NCBI GenBank assembly: GCA_016800925.1
Contig: JABCPU010000130.1
Coordinates: 102,516-166,515 of the forward strand
Direction: 5' to 3'
Source: Suillus spraguei
Taxonomy: Eukaryota; Basidiomycota; Agaricomycetes; Boletales; Suillaceae
Length of the DNA stretch: 64,000 bases
Shown here: positions 21,285 to 31,791 of the stretch, one piece after another
How positions within the stretch are numbered: position 1 is the stretch's first letter
Layout: each line of letters begins with the position of its first letter
The notes under the pieces: model-generated
Databases searched by the model: none
What the model was told of the DNA's origin: nothing
Seen by the model: the letters and a program-made list of their open reading frames with translations, nothing else
Made by a program: the position numbers and the translations under genes

Positions 21285-23410
21285 ATGTCGCACAAGTCAC
21301 AATCATCACCTCCATTTCACTCAGCTTTCACAAAAAATTGCAGTGCGTCCTTTCTTACTGGTGGAGATCCTGCCCTCGCTGCAGGCGATTATGACAGCGC
21401 TATTGACCTATACTTGGCGGCGATCGACCTGGACTCTGCATCCGATGTCGTCTTTGCAAATCGCAGCAAGGCAAAATTAGGCAAAATGCTATGGGAGGAT
21501 GCGCTCCTCGATGCGCAGAAGGTGCGATGGCGTCTACGTTTTTATAGCCCATGTTAACTTCGGCGATGCATAGGTCACCGAACTTAATCCTTCGTCTCAC
21601 GTTGGATACCAGTTGATACACATAGCGCTACATCGCACGCAACGTTACAATAAAGCCATCGAGGCCTTCACAATCATGTTGTCCAAATTGGACGATTCCC
21701 GAAGCGCAGATACGAGGTAGGCCTTGGAACACTTCTGCATCGTCTTGAAATCCCTATATGGTTCCGCAGAGTTGCGCCAGCAGTATCTCAGTCGATCTGA
21801 AGCAGAAGAGGTTATTCAAACGGCAGTGTCGATGGAACTCGAAAACGCTTCGTCTACTTAATACCTCCACGGGCCTTGTGTGCGATCGAGCGGCACAGAT
21901 AAATTCCTTCAAAATGAGTCAAGTGTACAAGGAGCTTTTGTCATTCACAACGAAGCATTCAGACCTCGAGATGGAGCGCATCAAAGTGGCGACGTACTTC
22001 GGCCGCGTCCTGCTATCACACAGGTGGGAAGAGGCGGAAACACTCCTGCACGACATCCAAGACAAAGTCGTATACGAGTTGAATGGACTTGGTGGCATTG
22101 CGAAACTACGGTCATTTTGCGAAGTCACTCGTGATGCCGGATATGGATGGGCATGGATGGGCACATGCTGCATCGACAAGAAGACTAATACTGAGATTCA
22201 AGAATCAGTCAACTCCATGTTCGTCTGGTACCGCCACTCAGCGCTCACCATCGTTTACCTATGTGATGTCCCTCCCTCATCCCGGCCCGGTGCACTGGCG
22301 AGGAGCGTCTGGAACAAGCAAGGATGGACCTTTCAAGAATTTGTCGCTCCGAAAGCTGTTGTCTTTTATCAGAAGTATTGGTCATTATATCTCGGTGATC
22401 GCTCTTTCAATCACAAAGAGTCCCCTGCGATCATGAAGGAGTTGGAGGATGCGACTGGCATAGATGCACGATCTCTGGTGACTTTCTGTCCGGGTATGAA
22501 CAGCGCCCGAGAGAAACTGCAATGGGCATCGAAACGTGTCACCACTTTACAGGAAGACATTGCATACTCATTATTTGGCATCTTCGGCATCACGCTACCT
22601 GTCATTTATGGCGAGAGGAGGAAACGTGCGCTTGGGCGGCTCCTGCAAGAGATCGTTGCTCGATCAGGGGACATTACTGTCCTCGACTGGATCGGACAGC
22701 CGTCTGACTTCAATAGCTGTCTTCCAGCCCATATCACCTCTTACACCACTCCTCCACGCATCCTCCCATCTTTTTCTACAGATCAAATTCACACACAAGT
22801 TTCTTTGCTACGGAAAACCGTGCCTACAGAACTGGCATTGAAATTTTATGACAAGCTTGAACAGCTGAGAGCTCCTCGCTTCGCAAATTGCAGACTTCAT
22901 CTGCCTTGCATTTCATTCCGTGTCACAGAAGTCAGACGGAGGCGCGGTCTAGCACAAGAGACTCTCATCACGTATTCAATCAAGGCAGACGGGCTCCAGG
23001 ACCTGTTGATCACCACTGAAGAGACACTAGTTCAGTTCTCGCGTGCAAAGCCTATTCGGCAGGCGTTCTTACTTGTCCGTCCATGGGATCGATATCTCCT
23101 TGGGGTACCTGACCTTACAAACCAGGCTGACTTCACAGATGATATGGAGAGCATAGGAGATTGGACCGACCCCGGGTCCCCGATGGACGACTCTGATGAG
23201 TTACCCAGCGGTTCGTCTATTTCAGAGGTGCCAGACTTACGAGCGTTGCGACTGATGGTTCGCCTCGGACAGCGTTTTGACGCATTTTTGTTGGCGCAAC
23301 GGCGTGTCGGAGAATACAAGAGGATAGCGTCGGACCATAACATCATTGCACAAATCAAAGACATTGATTCAGTTGATAATATGGATGTCGGTACCGTGGA
23401 AATACTCTAA
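21285..23410 (+). pseudogene. TPR-HET protein, copy 2 (HET domain open, N-terminus frameshifted)
   Basis: ATG 21,285 (MSHKSQSSPPFHSAF) begins a TPR pair (AGDYDSAIDLYLAAIDLDSA). Introns follow before VTELNPSS (ending GCATAG) and before the LRQQYLS segment (ending CCGCAG). Relative to copy 1, two nucleotides are missing near 21,693 and four to five near 21,850, so the TPR part is out of frame with the rest. From about 21,865 to 23,410 the frame is open and carries the complete HET domain: VLLSHRWEEAETLLHD, AWMGTCCIDKKTN, VWNKQGWTFQEFVAPK, LFGIFGITLPVIYGERR. The family's C-terminal region follows, ending MDVGTVEIL. An internal Met at 21,914 could give a 498-aa HET-only product. HET proteins trigger incompatibility cell death; whether this copy is active is not known. 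Confidence 0.75.
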
Positions 23411-23812
23411 CTATAAATATTTGAAGACTAGGAATCTTTGACAGATAGTCGCTTGTGTTTCGGTGATGATACCTGCGTTGCTACCGTGTAGATACGTGCA
23501 TAGATAATACCTCTCATAGTAGACATTGTGGACGCACTACCTTCTCCCTCAGTACTGTCATCCCGCGCCAACTTGCTTCAGGCTTGAAGTAGCAACACTG
23601 GCCAGTTGCACCCTGCATGCCTAGCCAGTGACCATGTACATGTATCAGCCAAGGCCAGCTGGGCTACATTCTACGAGTATTTGTCTTGTCCGGGGTACCG
23701 GTTCTAGTACATAGGGTCATGACTGAAGTATGTGTACTACGAGTCGGGAGTGTTCCTTCCCCTACTAGTAGCACGGAGAGGTCTTTGGGTAGCTTGGGTG
23801 GCCATAGGTGGT
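23411..23812. other. HET 3' flank, repeated downstream
   Basis: The 150 bp after the HET stop ('gacagatagtcgcttgtgtt', 'accgtgtagatac') recur after the HET fragments ending at 25,674 and 27,911 and in the right arm, showing that the 3' flank was copied along with the gene. The remainder has no recognised content. Confidence 0.6.
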
Positions 23813-24355
23813 TTACCGTACGGCAAGTTTCAAAGCGCACTCTAAGACGTTCTGACGCTCTCCAGGCATCTTGCGAATTCCTAGAGATGATCGTAGGTAT
23901 TTTTGACTTATGACATTGTTGTATGTCATACCGTCGAAGGAGGCAGCACCGTAGTTTTTCCCTATAGGCTCTTGAGTGTCGAAGCTGGTGCCAGTTGGCA
24001 CGTACCGAGTGGAGGCACCAACCCATGTGATCGCGCTAGAGGTATCGACAATCAACTTGTCTGCAATAATACATTAGCAGCCGCATGTTTTCTCAGTGGT
24101 GAACTTACAGGTTGTGGAAGGATCGCCAATGCCAACTGATACGACGTAGGTAAAACGAATGTTTTCCGAACCGGGAACATCAACACGTTGGCCATGCGGG
24201 CTGTAGTCCATGAGGGCCGCCACGCGAGCTTCGTCGTGCTGCACGAGGTTGGTACTATTGGAGAATTTTAACCTCCTGGTCATGGGGAGGGTAATGCGGG
24301 AATTGCGAACTTCAACGGGCGATGCTGTGATTGACAAAGCCAGGAGTGTAAGCAA
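23813..24355 (-). pseudogene. Pepsin-type aspartic protease, N-terminal fragment
   Basis: Exon 1 (24,355-24,109) reads a signal-like start MLTLLALSITASP, a propeptide (ITLPMTRRLKFSNSTNLVQH) and the start of the mature enzyme (FTYVVSVGIGDPSTT). The intron 24,108-24,061 starts GTAAGT and ends TTGCAG. Exon 2 begins YKLIVDTSSAITWVGASTRY and reaches YGAASFDG. The family (A1 peptidases) has the catalytic motif DTG; here it is DTS. After about residue 135 the frame no longer resembles the family and stops at 23,813. The second half with the second catalytic Asp is missing. A dead fragment of a secreted or vacuolar protease gene. Confidence 0.7.
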
Positions 24356-24924
24356 GGGAGAATATGACTGTGATACTGGAAAGTCATATCATACTCAGTG
24401 GCCTATTATATATGTACTAGCGAACGCAGGTCCCCGTCGAAAAAGCGATGACGAGTCATCCCGAGTGCAAGGATTCGATAAAATGCGGCAAGGGATAGAT
24501 TGCTTTTGATCCTGGCATGTTACTGTTTGGAAACCACCATCTTGGTTGGCATTTGCGAAATTGTACAGATTCTCGCGCAGCTTGAGATTGAAACAAAGAC
24601 TCGAAGGGTATACTTATCCCCTCGCGTCACGATTCATTGTAAATCTATCGTGATGACAGGCGAACCTCAAAAGCCATCGGTGTCTGTAGAGCGGAGGCAT
24701 ACCGGCTTCTTTCTGCATCAGCAAAAGACCCATAATTTTCGCTTGTTTGATGCTTACGGTGAGCTTACGACGCTGCTAATGGAGCAACGCGATTGGTGGA
24801 AAAAGCAGTATATATGGATTACGAACGTATGCCCTGAGCTATACCCAATGCAAGTTGTTCAGAACAACTTTTGAACTCGTTTCGAACAGGTTGGCTCTTT
24901 CAGATGTGGGAACCGTTGCATAAT
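24356..24924. other. Unrecognised region
   Basis: A 124-aa frame on the + strand (24,500-24,874) has no recognisable motif. The stretch ends where the inverted duplication begins. Confidence 0.3.
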
Positions 24925-24929
24925 GGTAC

Positions 24930-25674
24930 AAACAAAGAGTTGACATTGACCGTGACAGAATTGAGCACGCCTATTAAATCACCTCTTACACCACCCCTCT
25001 ACTACGCACCCTCCCATATCCGAAGATCAGATTCACACACAAATCTCCTCGCTGCGGCAAACCGTGCCTACAGATGTGGCATTGAATTTTTATGACATGC
25101 TCGAACAACTGAAGGCTCCTCGCTTCGCAAATTGCAGACTTCATCTACCTTGCATTTCATTCCGTGTCACGGAAGTCAGACGGAGGCGCGGTCTAGCCCA
25201 GGAGACTCTCATCATGTATGGAATCAAGGCAAACGGGCTCCAAGACCTACTGATCACCACTGAAGACACCCTGGTTCAGTTTACGCGGCAAAGCCCATTC
25301 AGCATCAGCAGACATTCTTACTTGTCCGTCCATGAGATCGGTATCTCCTGAGGATAGCTGACTTTGCGGAGCATGCAGGTTTCACAGACGATGTTGAAAG
25401 CATGGGAGATTGGAACGAGCCCGGGTCCCCGACAAACGACTCCCAAATGGACGACTCTGACGAGTTATCCAGCGGTTTGCCTGTTGAAGAGGAGGCTGCT
25501 TCACGAGCGTTGCGGTTGATGGTTTACCTCGGACAGCCTTTTGACGCATTTTTGTTAGCGCAGCAGCTTATCGGAGAATACAAGAGCATTGCGTCGGACC
25601 ATAACATTATTGCACAAGTCAAAGACATTACTTCGATTGATAACATGGATGTCGGTATCATGGAAATACTCTAG
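24930..25674 (+). pseudogene. HET-family C-terminal fragment (left arm)
   Basis: From PTDVALNFYDMLEQLKAPRF onward it matches the post-HET C-terminal region of copies 1 and 2, ending MDVGIMEIL. The HET domain itself is absent. A 1-base loss near 25,290 and other small changes put the first and second halves in different frames. The mirror copy at 55,386-56,075 is open throughout. Confidence 0.75.
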
Positions 25675-25921
25675 CTATGGGTATTTCAAAGACTAGGAAT
25701 TTCTGATAAGTAGTCGCTTGTGTTTCGGTGATACCTCCATTGTTACCATGTAGATGCATGGACAGATACCTCACACCCTTCAAAGCAGATATTGTGGACG
25801 CTCTACCTTCTCCATTGGCACCGTCATCAATTGCTGTGTAGATTGATGAACACCCCGCCCCCAAGAGTTTGATTCATCCATATTAAATTTTCTGTTCTAC
25901 ATACTTGACTTCGTGCGATAA

Positions 25922-26095
25922 CTCGCTTCGATCAAAAAAAAATAAAAAAAACGAATATCCTGCTAGATTTTTCCTGGACGACAGTGCTGGCTAATGGTTC
26001 AGACGACCATACAGCGAAGCTGCGGAGTAAATAGGTACTCTACTATAGTGGAGATACAACAATAACTAGAACTACACTAGACCTACCTTCCTGCG
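25922..26095. other. A-rich tract and spacer
   Basis: Contains an A9-T-A8 tract and no gene; mirrored in the right arm near 55,110-55,135 with slight length differences. Confidence 0.4.
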
Positions 26096-26473
26096 ATGTT
26101 CGGATAGGTCACCATAGGCATTATCAGGCTCCTGCATTCCTCCACGTACAACATGTATAGTGCCACGTCTGTGCCCGATATGAAATATACATTCTAGTGA
26201 AGAAACATCAGGGCATACAGAGATACTTACAATAGCCTGCAGTGCCTAATGATCGTTCAGGGCTAATTTGGGTTTTGCTGGCATTTCTCTCAGCGTCAGG
26301 GTGAGTTGCATGTACAACAACGGATTAGAATTACATTACCAGCGTTTCCTAGTGCGCTCCTGTCGAGAGAATGTCAGGAACGGAACAAATCAAGTCTGAT
26401 GTCTGCTGGCAGTGCAGATGTCGTCTGTTTGAAGATATGTTTCAGATGGGCAGGATCTGCACACCATTTAGCA

Positions 26474-26481
26474 CATAAAAG
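26474..26481 (+). promoter_or_regulatory. TATA-like box of secreted-peptide gene copy 3
   Basis: CATAAAAG 72 bp before the ATG at 26,546, conserved in position with the sister copies. Confidence 0.5.
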
Positions 26482-26545
26482 CAAGCCATCCTCCCACCGT
26501 CCCCTTCAGCTTCAGTTTTGCATCCCAGATAACATCTCACAAACA

Positions 26546-26689
26546 ATGCGTCACTCCTTCGTCCTCTTAGTTGCTGCTGCTTTCAGCTTGACAGCAGCTA
26601 TGCCTGCCGATAGCAATTATTGTCCAGAATGTTGCCGTTGGTGCAAGGGCGAGTTTTACTGCTGTGACCCGAACCCCCCGGCGCAGTAG
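26546..26689 (+). CDS. Secreted Cys-rich peptide, copy 3 (47 aa)
   Basis: Signal peptide MRHSFVLLVAAAFSLTAAMP followed by a 27-aa mature part with six Cys in a dense pattern (YCPECCRWCKGEFYCCDPNP). This spacing, with two CC pairs, would allow three disulfides. The mature part shares little with copy 2 beyond Cys content. The same peptide sequence is encoded in the right arm at 54,371-54,514. The reading frame is intact in both arms. Confidence 0.65.
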   Translation: MRHSFVLLVAAAFSLTAAMPADSNYCPECCRWCKGEFYCCDPNPPAQ

Positions 26690-26838
26690 AATATGACTCC
26701 ACTTGTGTGAGCAGGATTAGTTTTCATGTAATCCCATAACTCACCGGGGTGTTAGACCACAATTATGCATGTGTGTTAAACGTGTCCAATCACCGCAAGC
26801 CAACTGCTGATACCCACAAGTAGCAGCTACTAAATTCA

Positions 26839-27217
26839 TCATTTTCGTTGAAGGGCATCTAAAACGGTCGACCGGGGAAAGAATGCCATTGTCAAGAATG
26901 TGGTTGTCGAAATGATAGTTCGAAGGCCCGGAACGCCATTACAATATAGTATTGCAAAGAGCCAAATAATAAACCACGCGAGCAATGCGAAGCAGCATAT
27001 GAATTGCGTCTGAATGGTCTGCTGCAGCTGCATTTTGCCATCGGTGTCGAGATCGACAAAAGCTAAAAACAAACGTCATGCCTTCCAGGAGGAAAATATA
27101 GTCAAGAATGACGACTTGGTAATCTTTCACCAGCGCACGAGTTAGAATCAGTAGAGATCTTTCTCCAACACAAAAGTCCGGTTCGGACCGTAGTTCTGGA
27201 CTGGACCCCAGCAGCAC
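26839..27217 (-). pseudogene. Membrane-protein remnant of unknown family (left arm)
   Basis: Two overlapping minus-strand frames (92 aa from 27,217 and 77 aa from 27,072) together suggest a gene with one strong hydrophobic helix (CCFALLAWFIIWLFAILYC, about 26,955-27,010) preceded by a hydrophilic part. A decayed version lies next to block A (14,573-14,788, minus). I do not recognise it. It lies tail-to-tail with the secreted-peptide gene in each block. Confidence 0.35.
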
Positions 27218-27297
27218 TAGTATAAATGGACGGTCATATTTAGCAGGAGCAAATATCTACCCATCTATAATCTTCATGGTTACAATATCGAAGACTT

Positions 27298-27911
27298 TTG
27301 GATTCACTAATGTCCTTGCTACAGAAGACCGTGCCTACAGAGCTGGCATTGAAATTTTATGACAAGCTTGACCAGCTGAGAGCTCCTCGCTTCGCAAATT
27401 GCAGGCTTCATCTGCCTTGTATTTCATCCCGTGTCACGGAAATCAGACGGAGGCGCGGTCTAGCCCAGCACTTTCATCACGTATGGAATCAAGGCATACG
27501 GGCTCCGGGACCTGCTGATTACCACTGAAGAGACACTAGTTCCTAGTTCTCGTGGGCAAAGCCTATTCGGCAGGCGTTCCGTTACTTGTCCGTCTATGGG
27601 ATCAGTAATGATCTCCTTGGGGTACCTGACTTTACAGAGCAGGCTGACTTCACAGACAATATTGAAAGCATAGGAGATTGGCCCGAACCCGGGTCCCTGA
27701 TAGACGACTCTGATGAGTTACCCGGCGGTTCGTCTATTTCGGAGGAGCCGAGCGTTGCGGTTGATGGTTCGCCTCGGACAGCGTTTTGACGCATTTCTGT
27801 TGGCGCAACAGCGTGTCGGAGAATACAAGATCGGACCGTAACATCATTGCACAAGTGAAAGACATTGCTTCGGTTGATAACATGGATGTCGGTACCATAG
27901 AAATACTCTAG
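27298..27911 (+). pseudogene. HET-family C-terminal fragment 2 (left arm)
   Basis: Begins near LLQKTVPTELALKFYDKLDQ, which matches copy 2 around 22,800, and ends MDVGTIEIL at 27,911. At least three frameshifts are present, for example after RRRGLAQ and in the GEYK region. The HET domain is missing. Closer to HET copy 2 than to copy 1. Confidence 0.7.
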
Positions 27912-28211
27912 CTATAGATATTTAATAACTAGGGATCTCTGACAGATAGTCGTTTGTGTTTCAATGATATACCTGCATTGTTACCATGTAGATACACACA
28001 TAGATGCCTTCACAGTAGACATTGTAGAAGGACGGTGAATATATTTACAAGCATGTTAATCAACCGTATGTACGTATATACTTGAATCCATATCATCACG
28101 CCGCGACATTCATAACCGTAGGCAACCTCTTGTAATGTTGGAAATCAACCCGCCAACATCATGATACTAATACATGGACGTAACTTGCTCAATGCCAGCG
28201 GACTTGCGACA

Positions 28212-28499
28212 TCAGACAGTCCTACTTTCGCCACCCTCTTTCCTCGTCCTTTGTCTCCAGTTACTTATACTCTGAGTCAACTTGGGCGGGAGTCGACAAC
28301 GTACGAGCCTCCAGAGTAAGTGAACGGGCCATAGTGCACGCTGCAGCAAGGTAGCTTCACGTTTGTGAACCCAGCCCCGTTGCTGAAGCATGATGATGAC
28401 GTAAGTCGTAAGAAGCGTGAGCAAAGCGGTGGCCACCGCATAGTGAGCGAGTGTTTGTGTCCCACTGTTAATCTCTTTAACGTTCATTGTAAAGATAGA
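28212..28499 (-). pseudogene. CorA-like gene, last exon only (left arm)
   Basis: Identical in translation to the last exon of the CorA-like gene at 50,807-52,847 (MNVKEINSGTQTLAHYAVAT.. to the stop at 28,212). Homology between arms stops at about 28,502, two or three bases beyond the exon's splice acceptor, and everything upstream is unrelated. The fragment therefore lacks all preceding exons and the first membrane helix. Confidence 0.85.
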
Positions 28500-28502
28500 C
28501 TA

Positions 28503-31165
28503 CTCCAGCGTCGCTGCGTGGCTTAAAGATAAAATCGAAGGCACAAAGTTCGCACTTCCGGCACTCTATCAGTCTTATTCCACTCGAAATCTGGAAGGCC
28601 TCCCCAACTACTACCAACGGCAACGAGCAAGCACACAGGAACGTCAATCATGATGGTGTGGCCTTACACTGTTGGAGGAATCATGCGAGGATTTCACTAC
28701 GACGAAAACATCAGTACTAGTCTACCTTTTCGATGCATTTGGCATCAACTCCAGCGACCGTCTATCTACCCATGCTTACCGCGCAAAACGTGCTCTTGCT
28801 CCTCAAGGTAAGCACTAGTATATTCGAGTTTTTATCTGAACACTCAAACGGTTTTCAGTGAGACACACAAAGTCTTTGCCCTCGCAGGGCAACACAAGCT
28901 TTGCATGCGTTCGTCTCGCTTCTCCGTCTGTCGAGCCTCAACCTGAATTCAATCTTGACTCGCCACTGATGTCCAGTTCCACTGTTATCCCAGTATCAAC
29001 ATTCAGCACTCTCACTTCAGCACTAACTGCAGGTGCACATGTCGTAGATTATTGAGCACGTTCCCCATCTTTTAGTGCTACACTTCCTGCTGCATCTGCA
29101 GTATATTTGCATATCTCTCCCACTCGAGATCAACTGAGCACTTTTAGTACGTTGCACGGAGCTGTAGACTCGGAGTAGTGGTGCACGAATGATACAATGT
29201 CCTGCAGGACAAATTTTTATTAACAATGAGACTACATGTATGATGCGATGATGTAAGTATATGATGCAAGTCGATGCTCCTTCGTAGGCGGCAGTGTCGT
29301 AAAAGTGTTTGCATGGTTGATATCAAATGGGTGGATGAGAAGGCCAGAGTGGTGTGGCGACTTTGTGATACTGGAGATAAGTTAGAAATTGAAAAAATGA
29401 GGGCATTGCAATGGACATGGAGTTCAGAACATTGAGCAGCAGACACAGTGTTGGCCGTGGAGGGAAGACATTGCTGGACGGCCGCGTCAGCGCAGGAATA
29501 TCTGTTGTAACAGGCTGTAGTAACGAAGGTGGGGTCCTCGGGGTCCTCCATAGGCTTGAAGGAGAAATGCTCGTACCTTGAAGTGACGCTTCTGGGAACC
29601 GAAAATTTTCGGACGGGTAACAGGGGACTGGTAGTCTGGTCACTCATATAGTAAGGACCTCTTGGATTATCAGGGGTCGAGGTACGCGACACTTATCGGG
29701 AATCTTCGGGATTGATGACGCAAGTCTCGGACTGACATTCTGCGAAGTAATACCAACTCAGCTTTTACAGTGACAAACGCATAGCGTAGTCGTACAGAAA
29801 AATACCTTCTTATATATGCCAGTCAACGCTAAAACCATGCTGCCGACGCCCGGTAATATTGCGCCATCAATCCCGAAGATTCATAATAAGTGTCGAGCTC
29901 GTACCTCGACCCCTGACCTCAAGATATTCTCACTCACTTCCTTTCCCTTGCTCTTCCCCAACTTGAGTTCGGATAGCACACGTCGAGACACTCATCAAGC
30001 GAGCACATCCAAGGTTGTTGTTGAGCAGCCACAAATGATCGATCTCGTGCAGTTCATGAACCGCCCTGATCTTCTGTTGTCATCGTCTTTCGCTCATCAA
30101 TGTCTTAGTACTTTTCCCATATCGCTCTCATTGCTGACATGGTATTTGGTCTTCAGACATCGTGTCATTTGTATCATAGTATGTAGTAATAACTCCGATG
30201 AATGTATCTTGAACTTGAAGTTCAACCCCTTGCGAAGCCTGCTAGTAGCCGTAAAATAGGTCAAAGTGTCCTGTCGGTTGGATTGGTTGAGGTGGCGTCT
30301 AGGCACAGTGGTTGAAACGAGATTGTGGTATGTTATATTATATTGAATCTAAGTACTCATCCACGAAACGCACCATCAAAAGTACTGAACTGCGAGATAC
30401 GAACATCGGTGAGGTGGAACGGAATTAGCGAGTCGTCGAACACGCTGGTCACAACTCAGCATGCAATGATATAATTGTGTGCAGTGTGTATCAATCAGTC
30501 ACAGAACGCACGGAGTGCGGACGACAGTCAAGGTGGCTAAAGAGCAAGCAAGCGAAGTCAGTATGCATACCCTCATCTGAGTCGCGGCTGATGAGTTCAT
30601 TGGTGAGCGTAAGACCGGGCATAAGATGCGCTCGAGCCAGAAGATAAATGTGACGGGACCACAGAAGGCTGATCAGATGTTCACAAAGAGATATTCGCAT
30701 TGGGTAGAAACCTCGATATAAGTGTCAGAGTGGATATTCTCTATCATGATTTGGAAGCTGTAGGACTACCGGACTTCAGCAGCCTGGATCTCAGCTCTTC
30801 AGAGAAATATTTATGATATTTTCATTATTAACGTCGGTGAGGCTACTATACGGGGAGGCTGTTATATGGTGAGGCCATCATATACCGCTCGATAATAGCT
30901 GCAACAAATAAACTGAAGCGAACATGTCCTGCAGAGTCTGGGGTCTTTGCGTTGTGAATGCCGCGAGAGTGTTCGGACTTTTTCTGTGCAGGGTTTGGAG
31001 AAGCTCGAAAGAACCGAGTAAGGTCCGACTGATAACAGGGTACAGGCTATACTGTTAAAATTAAGCATAATACTCACTGATTAGAAATGGTATGGTTTTG
31101 TAAGTTTGTTTGTAAACCATCAATCCCTTACAATTAAGCTTAACGGCTTCTGACTCCTTTGGTGA
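28503..31165. other. Left-arm-specific segment, no recognised gene
   Basis: About 2.66 kb that replaces the 2.57-kb CorA-containing segment of the right arm. Open frames include 29,144-29,692 (minus, 182 aa) and 29,816-30,259 (plus, 147 aa), none with a motif I recognise. A 28,690-29,060 stretch on the + strand has a plausible intron (GTAAGC..TTTTCAG). An inverted-repeat element lies at 29,670-29,916, and three degenerate copies of a 'gaggc.. tatac/tatgg' motif lie at 30,838-30,890. Confidence 0.4.
29670..29916. repeat. 247-bp element with about 45-bp inverted ends
   Basis: Ends TCAGGGGTCGAGGTACG (29,670) and its inverse at 29,900-29,916. The inverted match extends inward for about 45 bp with a short indel. 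No target-site duplication found. Could be a foldback element or a chance product of a local inversion. Confidence 0.5.
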
Positions 31166-31791
31166 TTCTCAGGCTTCCAATAATAGCACTACCACCGGGA
31201 AAAATCACCAAATTGGGATATTCCAATAATGTCACTATTCCCACATACCTCCCTAGCTCTACTGCTGCACCAGAGCTTTCCCCTTGCTCACTCATGTATA
31301 TAAGTAGTAGAATGGCATGTACATACATAAAATGATACAATAGACCGCTTTTTTCATTGTCTGAGAGCTTGTACAGCAGTCTACAGTATCGACTACAATA
31401 TGTGCATCCCAGGACCAAAACATATTCGATATTTTGCCCCTTCAGCAGGGAAGCAATTCTGACTGTATATATCATATATTAAAGTGTTAATGAATATATT
31501 ACACCGCTTGTTTGAGCCTCTGGAGTGTCCTACATCAGTAGATATGTTAAATTCATGAATACCTCTCAAAAAACATAAACCAGTTCGCATTTTTTGGTGT
31601 TTAGGTATATAAACTGGTAAACATTATTTCTAACATCTCTTTACTAGTATATACAATATATCAAGAGTATAGGTCAGCAGGATCAGTCCCTGGGGTCATA
31701 TGTATTGTCATCTTCCTGGTGGTTCACCCTCTGAGAAACATTTTCCTGCAGCTCGGCCCTCTAGGATGGTAGGTATTTTGTTAATATGAAC
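31166..31791. repeat. AT-rich arm segment next to the retrotransposon (left arm)
   Basis: Mirrors 49,357-49,984. Frames of 65-111 aa on the minus strand exist in both arms but have no motif, and in the right arm the longest one changes its C-terminus where the arms diverge, so they are probably not genes. Confidence 0.6.

Larger units (their letters stand above)
26096..27020. repeat. Segmental duplication block C
   Basis: Third copy of blocks A and B, carrying secreted-peptide copy 3. It lacks the first about 400 bp of block A and starts at the 'cgatgttcggataggtcacc' sequence. Confidence 0.8.
24925..31791 (+). repeat. Inverted duplication, left arm (outer part)
   Basis: The sequence from about 24,925 to the retrotransposon boundary at 31,791 is repeated in inverted orientation at about 49,357-56,095. 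The order of HET fragment, secreted-peptide gene, membrane-protein remnant, HET fragment and CorA last exon is mirrored with near-identity. Homology is interrupted between 28,503 and 31,165, where this arm has unrelated sequence. The arm continues at 48,470 on the far side of the inserted retrotransposon. Confidence 0.9.

Noticed and set aside
29144..30259. Frames of 182 and 147 aa in the left-arm segment as genes
   Set aside because: Ser/Thr/His-rich without domains, and 29,670-29,916 is an inverted-repeat element that overlaps both.
31140..31590. Two overlapping minus-strand frames present in both arms (also 49,560-50,058)
   Set aside because: AT-rich, no motif, and the C-terminus changes at the arm breakpoint without consequence; probably chance frames in duplicated DNA.
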